Source: Methanocella_A sp035319305
GTDB lineage: Archaea > Halobacteriota > Methanocellia > Methanocellales > Methanocellaceae
Length of the DNA stretch: 33,944 nt
Direction: 5' to 3'
NCBI GenBank assembly: GCA_035319305.1
Contig: DATHCY010000224.1
Location: forward strand, 1-33,944
In this document: in pieces, positions 23,677 through 31,254 of the stretch
Numbering within the stretch: position 1 is the stretch's first letter
How the letters are laid out: every line of letters starts with the position of its first letter
Notes under the pieces: model-generated
Databases searched by the model: none
Seen by the model: only the letters and a program-made list of their open reading frames with translations
What the model was told of the DNA's origin: nothing
Program-made: the position numbers and the translations under genes

Positions 23677-23969
23677 TCCACTATCCCTATGTTGCTGATC
23701 ATGAACGACTCGCTTTAATGTACCGGGATCAAGGGATTATAGTGCTTCTGATAATATCGCGGGTTTCATCGGCGGACATAAGGTCGCGGTGGGATCGGCG
23801 GCATCTGGCTTCCTTCTTTAGGATCGCCTATGTTCTTGGTAGCGAATCCCCGGGTTAAATAAGTAAGCATTGGACTGTTCAGCTTTTCATATATCTCATA
23901 TATATTGTATATAGATGTCTATAATATGAATTCGTTTTACTTATATTCCGATAAGTTGTAAAGCATATT
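23677..23969. other. Gap between TnpB remnant and membrane protein gene
   Basis: No convincing gene. A leftward open stretch near 23735-23830 (EARCRRSHRDLMSADETRDI) lacks a start and may be remains of something older. The TATA-like ttatattcc near 23940 belongs to the membrane protein gene. Confidence 0.35.
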
Positions 23970-24431
23970 ATGATCGTAAAGGAATACAAGCCTTCAATAG
24001 AGAGCGTTTTAAGAGCCTGGGAGGCACGGATATCCATCTTCATTTTAATATGTCCGCTTGCATATATCTTTGATATTCTATTCGCTCCTGCCTTACCGGT
24101 ACCGACCATATTCTCATCTGTGATACTGTTGATATTTATCCCACTGTTCGGGAATAGGACGGCCCTGTTACTGGGTGAATATAATGGATGGTATACGCGG
24201 CTGACCCCGAATAATATATTAGCCGTGCAGGTAATCTGTGCGATCCTGATCGCGGCGCTGGCGTCGTCAGATATTTTAATCGTGCGTCAAGGATATTCAT
24301 TCTACAATCTGGCCTCCTGGGACTATGTTCTGTTCGTGCTGGCGTTGATCACTATAATACTGAATGCAATCAACACCGGATATTCCAGGCCAATGATCAT
24401 GGGGAGGCTTGAAAGAGTGGAAAGAGGGTGA
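23970..24431 (+). CDS. Hypothetical membrane protein, four predicted segments
   Basis: 153 residues. Hydrophobic stretches at about 20-38, 43-60, 80-98 and 115-135 suggest four membrane helices, with short charged ends (MIVKEYKPSIESVLRAWEAR at the start, GRLERVERG at the end). No transport or enzyme motif was seen. A TATA-like ttatattcc about 28 bases before the ATG suits a leaderless transcript. No neighbour suggests a role; the gene lies just beyond the TnpB remnant. It is kept as real because of length, composition and promoter. Confidence 0.6.
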   Translation: MIVKEYKPSIESVLRAWEARISIFILICPLAYIFDILFAPALPVPTIFSSVILLIFIPLFGNRTALLLGEYNGWYTRLTPNNILAVQVICAILIAALASSDILIVRQGYSFYNLASWDYVLFVLALITIILNAINTGYSRPMIMGRLERVERG

Positions 24432-24737
24432 GGATGGAAGGAAAAACTGGGGGAGTTTCCTCAGATCCATCGTGGGCGTTTTTACGCTTGGCGAGGATCC
24501 GTTACATGTTTCTGTATAATTAGAGTCCGCTCAATCTTTTTTCTTGTCGTTTCGTATGGTAGAGCCAGACTTATACGTCTTATGTATTACCATCTAAATT
24601 AGCGTTAATCGATTAGGTGTTTTTGCGGTGGGCTGTGTGTGGGGTGGGTTTATCCCATCGCTAAATCAGAGCAGGCTTTCCTTTATAGCCCCACTATCGT
24701 AAAAGTTAAGTATTAAACAATCTATAGGTAGCCGAAA
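24432..24737. other. Gap without recognisable gene
   Basis: About 300 bases, with a small GCG-ttttta-CGC hairpin near 24488-24500 that could end the preceding gene and a G/T-rich stretch at 24620-24650. Nothing else could be supported. Confidence 0.35.
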
Positions 24738-24836
24738 ATGAAGAGTTTGGGTGGGAGGATTTTCCCCGAAGCACTGCCGGTACCGGCAAAGTGTGCACTA
24801 CATTGTCATTTTATCATGTTGAGGTTGGATAAATAA
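24738..24836 (+). CDS. Possible 32-residue upstream ORF
   Basis: ATG 24738 to TAA 24834-24836, whose last base is the first of the next gene's ATG (TAATG). A tattaaac stretch lies some 28 bases upstream. The peptide (MKSLGGRIFPEALPVPAKCA at the start) has no known motif. The stop-start overlap would couple translation with the zinc-ribbon gene, but that gene has its own gaggt Shine-Dalgarno (24821-24825). It may be chance. Confidence 0.25.
   Translation: MKSLGGRIFPEALPVPAKCALHCHFIMLRLDK
24775..24788. promoter_or_regulatory. 14-base perfect palindrome before the zinc-ribbon gene
   Basis: TGCCGGTACCGGCA, partly extended by gcac on the left and gtgtgc on the right, about 50 bases before the ATG at 24836. 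It could be an operator in DNA or a stem in the mRNA leader. Confidence 0.35.
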
Positions 24837-25129
24837 TGGTTAGGCTTTACAAATTTCACTGCGACAGCTGTGATTATGAAGCCATCGCGTCAGGGGAAAA
24901 CGGTAGAAACGAGATCAGCGGCGGCTTGACGATCCTGTGCGAGGATTGTAGAGAGCTTTATGAGATAGAGGACCATAGTAGTTTCACCATCAAAAAGAAG
25001 GCCCACTATAAGCAGACTCGCTGCCCCGAGTCATTCAGTCACAGGTTTAGGATCTGGAGTTACCCGGGTGTATGTCCGCGGTGTGGCAAATCCATGCGCA
25101 AAGGCGAGCTCGTTGTCAGCTGGGACTGA
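24836..25129 (+). CDS. Small zinc-ribbon protein of unknown function
   Basis: 97 residues. Cysteine pairs C9-DS-C12, C35-ED-C38 and C80-PR-C83 plus Cys63 are typical of zinc ribbons; FHCDSCDYEA at the start and CPRCGKSMRKGELV at the end would give two zinc sites. No DNA-binding helix or enzyme motif. Such proteins often bind nucleic acids or partners in transcription or translation, but nothing here decides it. ATG at 24836 has gaggt about 10 bases upstream. A repeat ending in a T-run follows six bases after the stop. Confidence 0.75.
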   Translation: MVRLYKFHCDSCDYEAIASGENGRNEISGGLTILCEDCRELYEIEDHSSFTIKKKAHYKQTRCPESFSHRFRIWSYPGVCPRCGKSMRKGELVVSWD

Positions 25130-25134
25130 TTTGT

Positions 25135-25193
25135 CCCTTTGTCGGGTTTCGCGGGGTAGTACGAAAACACTAAAACGTTTTTTAGGAGTGTGC
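25135..25193 (+). repeat. Intergenic repeat, copy B, with terminal T6 run
   Basis: Second copy of the element at 7551-7611, beginning five bases after the zinc-ribbon stop. The cores ccctttgt, gggttt, ggggt and gaaaacac agree, and a run of six Ts (25178-25183) ends the conserved part. Its position right after a stop codon fits a terminator module. Confidence 0.6.
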
Positions 25194-25300
25194 TAATTGC
25201 TCGGGTGTCTCTAAGTTCACGGCCAAAACATACAGAGACACTGGTGATTAGATCAAGCGCAGTGTTCGGCTGGCATCTCGCCTCGTCTGGGTAATAGATC

Positions 25301-26095
25301 TTATAACCGGTTGCCAAGCGCCAGTATGGCCAGCGCCGTCCAGTTGGGGTTGCTGTCTCGGCTCTTGTCCTTGCCAAAGCCACCATCAGCGTTCTGTGCG
25401 CTTTCGATGTATTCAGTACATTGCGATATAGGCCCTCCTTTGATAGCCGCAAGCGTACCGCACAGGTAAGCGATGTCCGCGGTCTGTCCGGCTGCGATCG
25501 CAGCGTTTATGTGTTCTTCGGAGAATTCGATGAAACTTTTACGTAGTTCATCTGTCATCAACCCGATTCGCTGCAGGTTTAGTACGGGCGCGTAGACGTG
25601 TGAAACGGGCTCTTCCCAGAAACGGGGGTCTGATAGCTGTTCCAGCAGATGTACTAGTCCCAACCTGTACCATGATAGACCGTTCAGGTAATAGGTGTGC
25701 ATTGCTCGGAGACATAGCGAGGTCGTGTAAGCGTTCTTTCGGGAGTTACGCCCGCTCCAGGAGCCGTCCGGCCCTTGGTGTTCCAGCAGCCACATGATGC
25801 CACGGCTCACGATCAGGCTAGCTTTGGAATAGTGGAACTTGTTGAGGATGATGAGCGTGTATGCAGTGCCTGCGGCATCCGTGTAAACCCCGGTCTTCGC
25901 CGGAAAGCTCCCGTCGGAAATCTGGCATCGTTCAAGGTAATACAAGCCCTTCTCGATGACCTCCTCTGAGCTTTCGTCGTCGCTCAGCGCGTAAAGCGCC
26001 CTTGCGCAGACCATCGGGTCTCCAGGATCCCATGATCCATTGGCATTTTGCGCCCTTTTCAAGTACTTGATGGCCTGTTGATATGTCACGTTCAA
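25301..26095 (-). CDS. Prenyltransferase/squalene-cyclase-like alpha/alpha-toroid repeat protein
   Basis: 264 residues made of alpha-helical repeats with QW-type motifs: QNANGSWDPG (16-25), QISDGSF, QGPDGSWSG and QNADGGFGKD, the last followed by NPNWTALAILAL. This pattern builds the alpha/alpha barrel of protein prenyltransferases, terpene cyclases and complement-like proteins. The size is less than half of a squalene-hopene cyclase and no DxDD or zinc triad could be seen, so enzymatic activity is doubtful; binding of a lipid or peptide is an alternative. It starts with TTG at 26095, overlapping the preceding gene's stop by four bases (TTGA), with ggtg upstream, so it is translationally coupled to the hydrolase gene. 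Confidence 0.78.
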   Translation of the reverse strand: MNVTYQQAIKYLKRAQNANGSWDPGDPMVCARALYALSDDESSEEVIEKGLYYLERCQISDGSFPAKTGVYTDAAGTAYTLIILNKFHYSKASLIVSRGIMWLLEHQGPDGSWSGRNSRKNAYTTSLCLRAMHTYYLNGLSWYRLGLVHLLEQLSDPRFWEEPVSHVYAPVLNLQRIGLMTDELRKSFIEFSEEHINAAIAAGQTADIAYLCGTLAAIKGGPISQCTEYIESAQNADGGFGKDKSRDSNPNWTALAILALGNRL

Positions 26096-27072
26096 GATAG
26101 CACCGATCGTAGCTCATCGTGCAGATCGCCGGCGTAGGTCTCGCTATATACGCCATGGGTGTTGCCCTCGTATTCGTGCCAAGCTTTCGGTTCTCCGGCC
26201 GCGTCATACAGCGACTTTCCCATGTTGATTGGAATGGTTGAATCGTTGGTGAAATGGAACATCGAGAGCTTTCGTGGCGGCAGCTTTGAAAGGTAGGATG
26301 CTGGCTCGATCGAAGTGATGAACTTATCGGCTGTCGGATCGTCCTGGCTTTGCAGCCCGTACGGCCCGGCGCTGACGGTGAATACGCCCTTGACCTCGGG
26401 CTCCATCGCCGCTGCGATGATCGCGAACCGGCCGCCCATGCTTTCTCCCAGGATCGCGACATCGTTGCCGTTCAGATCTTGGCGGGATTTGATATAGTCG
26501 TATGCCAGCAGGATATCGTAGATCTGTTTATACTGTACCGGAGTGTCGCCTTGGGTATACGATTGGTAGCCACCGTTCACATCCATGGCTGAAGGTCCCG
26601 GAGTTTCGCCATTATTGCCCCGCTCGTCCAGGGTCAGTGAAGCATAGCCCCAGGAACTCAGCGCGTTTGCCATGCCCGAGTCAGCCTCTTTGTTGACTGT
26701 GGCGCCGGGCAGGACGATCACTACGGGCGGCTTTGTGCCGGAGGAATTCGGAATTCGCAGCAGTCCGTAAATGTTATCTCCGAAGCTCTGATAGGTCACC
26801 TTTTCCAGCGTGTAATTCGAGGTTGCCTCGATCGGCTGCAGGGTCGCGCTGACCGGCTCTTGATTGTCGAATACTAGCAGGTTCCCATTGTCCAGATGCC
26901 ATGATGGGCCGGGAGGGGCTCTTATGCTTTGGACCGCAAAATAGGTTAGGACCATGATTAGCAGGAACGCTGCGATCGCTAAAGGTATACCCCAGCGGCG
27001 ATAGGATTTTTCCTTTGCTTTTCTCGCCCCGGAATTCGCTTTTTTGGACACAATTATTAGTGGGTGAGACAT
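26092..27072 (-). CDS. Membrane-anchored alpha/beta hydrolase
   Basis: 326 residues. A basic N-terminus (KKANSGARKAKEKSYRRWG) and a hydrophobic segment (29-50) make a signal anchor, placing the enzyme outside the membrane. The hydrolase fold shows VVIVLPGATVNKE (oxyanion region), ASLTLDERGNNG, nucleophile elbow GESMGG with Ser211, Asp277 in FTNDSTIP and His306 in GNTHGV, a complete triad. This resembles the dienelactone hydrolase/peptidase S9-like group. The substrate is unknown. Coupled to the toroid-repeat gene by a TTGA overlap, suggesting both handle the same compound or work at the cell surface. Confidence 0.85.
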   Translation of the reverse strand: MSHPLIIVSKKANSGARKAKEKSYRRWGIPLAIAAFLLIMVLTYFAVQSIRAPPGPSWHLDNGNLLVFDNQEPVSATLQPIEATSNYTLEKVTYQSFGDNIYGLLRIPNSSGTKPPVVIVLPGATVNKEADSGMANALSSWGYASLTLDERGNNGETPGPSAMDVNGGYQSYTQGDTPVQYKQIYDILLAYDYIKSRQDLNGNDVAILGESMGGRFAIIAAAMEPEVKGVFTVSAGPYGLQSQDDPTADKFITSIEPASYLSKLPPRKLSMFHFTNDSTIPINMGKSLYDAAGEPKAWHEYEGNTHGVYSETYAGDLHDELRSVLS

Positions 27073-27149
27073 AAAATAAGGCTTGCGGATATGAGAAAGA
27101 TCGCTGGACTGTCCTATGGAGATAGGGTGCTACGCCTTCCGCGCTCCCA

Positions 27150-27812
27150 TTATGATAAGCACCTTTCTCGGATTTTTCCCGCGTCTAGTCTGGGTCCGTG
27201 TGAAGGGTATAGGTATTTTCTCCTATTTCCGGTCACTTTTTCTATGCTGGTGAGAATGTCGCGAAACGTGGTGGGGTTCATCGGCGTAATCGGCTGGCCT
27301 TTATCCGAGTAGGTGGTATTGAGATCGCCGATCAGGCAGCTATCCCCTGCCGCAACTGATATTGATCCGGCCGTGTGGCCTGGCGTGACCAGGATATCTC
27401 CATCGATGCCGTATGGCTTCAGGCTGGTGTCCTTCTGGATGATTAGATCGATATTTACTGGTGGATATCTGACGGTCGAATTTTGTGGGTTGTCTTCCGG
27501 TCCGTACGGTTGTCCTGGCGCGCTCTCGCCTCTGGTGATATAGTCGGCGTCGGGCCAGCCTGATGCCACCGGCACGGGGAGCATGGATTTGAGCATTCCA
27601 GCGCTGCCACAGTGGTCGATGTGGCCGTGGGTGATGATAAGCAGGCTCACATCTTTATGGGTAATATCATGTTTGCTTAGAGCCTTTAAGATCAGGCGCT
27701 CCATTCCCGGGTTTCCGGCGTCTACGATGGCCGTTTTATCGCCCTTTATGAAGAATACCCATGGCACGCCAATGGATTCCCCGGTGATAATTTCTGAATG
27801 ACAACTGCTCAT
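27150..27812 (-). CDS. MBL-fold metallohydrolase
   Basis: 220 residues. THGHIDH (61-67) gives the full HxHxDH motif, followed by His146 in TPGHTAGS, Asp163 in IGDLNTT and a late His in YPSHGPRL, so both zinc sites look intact, unlike the MBL protein at 4304. Glyoxalase II-like hydrolases and lactonases share this pattern; the substrate is unknown. Cytosolic, no signal peptide. A TATA-like tttatatt about 27 bases before the ATG at 27812 suits a leaderless mRNA. It lies between the two coupled gene pairs and is probably transcribed on its own. Confidence 0.87.
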   Translation of the reverse strand: MSSCHSEIITGESIGVPWVFFIKGDKTAIVDAGNPGMERLILKALSKHDITHKDVSLLIITHGHIDHCGSAGMLKSMLPVPVASGWPDADYITRGESAPGQPYGPEDNPQNSTVRYPPVNIDLIIQKDTSLKPYGIDGDILVTPGHTAGSISVAAGDSCLIGDLNTTYSDKGQPITPMNPTTFRDILTSIEKVTGNRRKYLYPSHGPRLDAGKIRERCLS

Positions 27813-27867
27813 CGACTGAGGGTTGGCTGTGGGAATATAAAAAATTGCGGGTGGCGGATCAAAAGCC

Positions 27868-28992
27868 CTATTTTTCGATGATCGTTTCTTCGATCTTCAT
27901 TCCGAAATGTCGGGCTTCCTTTTCCAGTCTGGCCAGCACCCTGTCGCCTGGCTTCAGTCCTGTCACGGGCACCGAGCCCCCGTCTGCCGTAACTAGTTTG
28001 ATGGTCTCGGCGTTCTGGAGGATCGCTGTTATCCTTCTGCCATCGGCTTCAGCCTCAATATAGAGCAGCGGTCTTCGCTCAATCTTGACTCGGCCGATGG
28101 TGGTCCTCTTCGATTCGCCGTTTCTGGTCACGACCAGTGCAGCGTCACCGCTGGATAGTTCTGACAGATAGCGGGTCTTTTCTCCTACAAGCACATACTC
28201 GTGGACTGCCCCTGCATTCACTCGGAATGGCCGGCTGGCCACGTACGGGCTTTCCTCTGCTTCCGACTGAACTAGGAACAGGCCGCTGGATTGGTTGCCG
28301 ATCAACATGCCCTCTCCCGGTGTCATTAGCGTGCAGGTATCGATGCATACTCGATCGCCACTGCCTGCATCTTTGATTGCGGTGATCGTTACTGGGGTCA
28401 GTTCCACCTGGGACTGTCGTGTTGAAATTGCCCGGGTGATCTCTCGTATCTTTATGGGATCTTCGACATCGACTAGTATTCCATCGGCCCCCTTTTCCAG
28501 CGTCTGTAGTGCTACCGAAGCCTCGTCGATGTCCTCGGCCTTGGCGAGTATCTTCGCGCCGGAGTTGCCCAGCTCAGCGATCAGGTTCTCTAGGGGGATC
28601 ACTTTCCAGTCCCTGCCTTCGATGATCAGGTAGTCTGTAATCCTCCCGATTTTTGATGCAAGGCGTTCGTATTCCTTGCCTTCGAGTCGGACATAGGCGG
28701 CGACAGTGGCACCTTCCGATTTCAGCGTTCTGGCCATCGCTGTATCTTCTGAAGCATTGATGTCTCCGGGCAGAAACATCGTGCCATCGCCTTCGCCGCC
28801 GATGCCGACCAGGCGAATATCTGGATCGCCGTCTGTGGAGACAACCTTGATTTTTCCAAGCTCCCGAACCCTGGCTACGTTCTCGGGGGATACGTATATT
28901 GCCCCAGCGCCGGACTCCAGTGCTGCTGTCACTTTTTCTTTCGCCCCTTTCCAGGAGCCGGGTGCGTTGACCCAGACCAGCTTATCGCTCAT
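27868..28992 (-). CDS. aroB': 3-dehydroquinate synthase II (archaeal type)
   Basis: 374 residues, the MJ1249 family. It performs NAD-dependent oxidative deamination and cyclisation of 2-amino-3,7-dideoxy-D-threo-hept-6-ulosonate to 3-dehydroquinate. Recognised by the start KLVWVNAPGSWKGAKEKVT, the Asp/Glu-rich EKGADGILVDVEDP stretch, DRVCIDTCTLMTPGEGMLIG and SSGLFLVQSEAEESPYVASR, then RPFRVNAGAVHEYV, and the C-terminal beta domain ending FGMKIEE. Start ATG overlaps the preceding gene's stop (ATGA), with a ggtg Shine-Dalgarno inside that gene. Forms a two-gene operon with ADTH synthase. Confidence 0.95.
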   Translation of the reverse strand: MSDKLVWVNAPGSWKGAKEKVTAALESGAGAIYVSPENVARVRELGKIKVVSTDGDPDIRLVGIGGEGDGTMFLPGDINASEDTAMARTLKSEGATVAAYVRLEGKEYERLASKIGRITDYLIIEGRDWKVIPLENLIAELGNSGAKILAKAEDIDEASVALQTLEKGADGILVDVEDPIKIREITRAISTRQSQVELTPVTITAIKDAGSGDRVCIDTCTLMTPGEGMLIGNQSSGLFLVQSEAEESPYVASRPFRVNAGAVHEYVLVGEKTRYLSELSSGDAALVVTRNGESKRTTIGRVKIERRPLLYIEAEADGRRITAILQNAETIKLVTADGGSVPVTGLKPGDRVLARLEKEARHFGMKIEETIIEK

Positions 28993-29783
28993 TTCAGTTC
29001 ACCAAGGGCCTCCGGAGCCGACCACCCTTTGTGGACGATCCGTGCTACGGCCTTCGTTATCTTAGTGGGGGATTCATGCTGAAATACGTTTCTGCCAAAC
29101 GCAACCCCTTTTGCGCCTACGGACATCGCCCCTTCGACCGACTCGAGCAGATCCTGGTCCGATTTCATCCTTGGGCCGCCGGCTATGATGACTGGTACTG
29201 GGCATCCTTGGATCACGGTCTTGAAGGAATCCGGATCTCCTGTGTAGTTGGTCTTGATGATGTCGGCGCCGAGTTCGGCGCCGGCTCGGGCGGCATGGGC
29301 CACGACATCGACGTCGTGTTCTTTCTTGATCGATGCCCCTCTCGGGTACATCATGGCAATTAGGGGCATTCCCCATTCGGAGCACGTTTTGGAAACGCAG
29401 CCGAGGCTATGAAGCTGATCGCTTTCGGTTGTGCTCCCGATGTTAATGTGTACGCTGATGGCGTCAGCTCCTAGTTTGATCGCTTCTTCTACGGTGCAGA
29501 CAAGCACCTTGTTGTTTGGATCGGGGCTGAGCGAGGTCGATGCGCTCATATGCACTATTAGGCCGACGTCCCGCCCGTAGCCTCTATGGCCGTATGGCAC
29601 CATGCCCTTCTGCATCAATACGGCGTTGGCGCCGCCTTCCGCGATCTTTTCGATCGTGTCTGCTAGGTTGGTGATCCCCTTGATCGGTCCGACCGATATG
29701 CCATGGTCTACAGGGATGATCAGGCTGTGACCGCTTTTTCTATCCTTGATGCGCTCAATACGAATCTGCTTACCGATAGTCAT
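28989..29783 (-). CDS. aroA': 2-amino-3,7-dideoxy-D-threo-hept-6-ulosonate synthase (ADTH synthase)
   Basis: 264 residues, the MJ0400 family, a class I aldolase fold. It joins L-aspartate semialdehyde with 6-deoxy-5-ketofructose 1-phosphate, the first step of the archaeal shikimate route that does not use DAHP. Visible: IIPVDHGISVGPIKG (22-36), ADAISVHINIGS, IAMMYPRG, DIIKTNYTGDP with the Schiff-base Lys, and VIIAGGPRMKSD followed by GAKGVAFGRNVFQHE, the phosphate-binding end. ATG at 29783 follows a ggtgt site. Coupled to DHQ synthase II. Confidence 0.95.
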   Translation of the reverse strand: MTIGKQIRIERIKDRKSGHSLIIPVDHGISVGPIKGITNLADTIEKIAEGGANAVLMQKGMVPYGHRGYGRDVGLIVHMSASTSLSPDPNNKVLVCTVEEAIKLGADAISVHINIGSTTESDQLHSLGCVSKTCSEWGMPLIAMMYPRGASIKKEHDVDVVAHAARAGAELGADIIKTNYTGDPDSFKTVIQGCPVPVIIAGGPRMKSDQDLLESVEGAMSVGAKGVAFGRNVFQHESPTKITKAVARIVHKGWSAPEALGELK

Positions 29784-30146
29784 AATTCACACCGTGCTAG
29801 TATGACACACAGTAGCATAGGAAATAAGATAAATCTATCGGTCGGTTTGCTATGTTTAATATTATTGTGAGGTAGAAGTTGTGCCTGAACCTTTATTCCC
29901 CATAGGAACTCCAAGCAAGGAGAGATCTCACGACAACCACAAATACAGCTACAAAAGCGAACACGAGTATGCTTGGAATCTGGGTCCAAGCACAGCGCAG
30001 CGATCATATTGATATCCACCCGTCTACAGAAACCATCTTTAACGATGATACTTACATCTGATTTTTGCTATAAAATGCCCCGGGAATATGTTTTAGCAAA
30101 ACATGTGCCGGCAAAATATAAATTACCAGAATATATATAATTTTTT
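29784..30146. other. Divergent promoter region, no gene supported
   Basis: About 360 bases between the ADTH synthase and PadR genes. Leftward frames include a 79-codon frame at 29780-30019 that overlaps the ADTH synthase start and a short hydrophobic stretch near 29920-29990; neither has a good start. TATA-like stretches near 29850 (leftward) and at 30112-30121 (rightward, for PadR) are the only signals. Confidence 0.4.
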
Positions 30147-30668
30147 ATGTCCGTGGCGATACCCAATTTCTTTCAGAATCCCACGAAAGCGAGCCTTAAC
30201 TACTTCGTGCTTATGCTCCTGAGAAATTCGTCCAAGCACGGGTATATGCTAATGCAGGACATCGAACGGCACACCGGAGGCCACTGGAGGCCATCCCACT
30301 CAGCTATATATAAGCTATTGAACAGCCTGGAGGTCGACGGATACATCACCTCGTGGGAAGAAAAGGACGGCGAGCGGGCACGAAGAGTATATAAAATCTC
30401 CGAAACTGGCAAAAAACTGCTCGAAGAGAGCGAGAGGAACTTCGAGTCGTTCATCAGCGCCTTTATTTCCTCACTACTGGAAGCAGAACGGGTCAATCCC
30501 GACCACCTAACCGTTCTGCTGACGAAAAAGGGTAAGGCGATGATGAGCGGCCTCGATCCCGATCAAAAAATGAAGGCCCTTATTAAGCTCAAGGTGTTCC
30601 TGGACACGGAGATCGCCAGGATCAACAGGGACCTGGAGGAGATCAGGAAAGGGCCCCAGGTCGTTTAG
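30147..30668 (+). CDS. PadR-family transcriptional regulator
   Basis: 173 residues. The winged helix (18-90) is typical of PadR: LNYFVLMLLRNSSKHGYMLM, GHWRPSHSAIYKLLNSLE as recognition helix, GYITSWEE for the wing and RRVYKISETGKKLL. A helical C-terminal part (95-170) is expected to dimerise. Start ATG lies about 29 bases after the TATA-like aaatataaatt, so the mRNA is probably leaderless. The gene's stop overlaps that of the converging Mut7-C gene by four bases. PadR proteins usually repress neighbouring transporter or stress genes; the target here is unknown and may include its own promoter. Confidence 0.9.
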   Translation: MSVAIPNFFQNPTKASLNYFVLMLLRNSSKHGYMLMQDIERHTGGHWRPSHSAIYKLLNSLEVDGYITSWEEKDGERARRVYKISETGKKLLEESERNFESFISAFISSLLEAERVNPDHLTVLLTKKGKAMMSGLDPDQKMKALIKLKVFLDTEIARINRDLEEIRKGPQVV

Positions 30669-31198
30669 CGTAATAGTGACCGTTTGTCATGCTCTTGGTT
30701 TATATGTTTACAGTTTTCCATCTCCCGAGCGGTCTTCTGAATGTTCCTCCAGTGGCTGCCCATCCAGTAGATTTTACCGCACCCATCGCATGCCCAGAAC
30801 CTTTTTCCCTCGTCGATCAAATGGCGTGGCACATCACTTCCCGCCTTATCCAAATCGAGGGGATCGGCGGGTCTTAACCCGGAATTGCACATTGTACATC
30901 GCTTCATGATCGGCTCGGTGATGATGGAATAATGTTTCATCAGCTCGCAGATCTGTCCTTTCACATCGTTGGGGGAGATTAATAGTGCGGTTACGCCCAC
31001 TTTTGTAGCCCTGCCTACCAGTACCCGGTCTCGTGAGAGCAGCACCCTCCCCTCCTCGGACGCGACTCTGATCAGATAATTGTCTTCGTCGCCCTCTATG
31101 CGAAGCTCGAGGGCGCTGAGGGTATCGTAGTCGAATATGCGTAGCCATGCTACCAGCTTGCCCAACATGCGGTCGATGAGGAACTTTGGACGGTTCAT
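30665..31198 (-). CDS. Mut7-C RNase-domain protein (PIN-like plus zinc ribbon)
   Basis: 177 residues. The N-terminal part (KFLIDRMLGKLVAWLRIFDY, then VASEEGRVLLSRDR) is the PIN-like fold of the Mut7-C family, with Asp in the first strand and SRDR as acidic site. The C-terminal part has CTMC (about 101-104) and CDGC (about 136-139), a zinc ribbon, ending in GKIYWMGSHWRNI, typical of this family. It is thought to be an RNase, from the relation to exonuclease Mut7; the target is unknown. ATG at 31198 is preferred to the TTG one codon earlier; a TATA-like atattttaa lies about 28 bases upstream. Confidence 0.9.
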   Translation of the reverse strand: MNRPKFLIDRMLGKLVAWLRIFDYDTLSALELRIEGDEDNYLIRVASEEGRVLLSRDRVLVGRATKVGVTALLISPNDVKGQICELMKHYSIITEPIMKRCTMCNSGLRPADPLDLDKAGSDVPRHLIDEGKRFWACDGCGKIYWMGSHWRNIQKTAREMENCKHINQEHDKRSLLR

Positions 31199-31254
31199 CA
31201 AGGGGAATTATATGGTGAAAGGTTAAAATATTCACCACAAAAGCCTGCGGGACC

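Larger units (their letters stand above)
22931..23700 (+). mobile_element. IS200/IS605-type (IS1341-like) element remnant
   Basis: The element encloses a broken tnpB (23042-23676). Its right part has the usual subterminal hairpin AGCCC-loop-GGGCT (23652-23656 with 23666-23670), overlapping the end of the reading frame as in intact elements. The left part is a GC-rich structured stretch (22933-22987). Exact borders cannot be set without an intact relative. No tnpA is present. Confidence 0.55.

Noticed and set aside
29780..30019. 79-codon frame leftward, with CSCICGC cysteines
   Set aside because: It overlaps the ADTH synthase start and its promoter, has no Shine-Dalgarno, and an adjacent frame is as protein-like.
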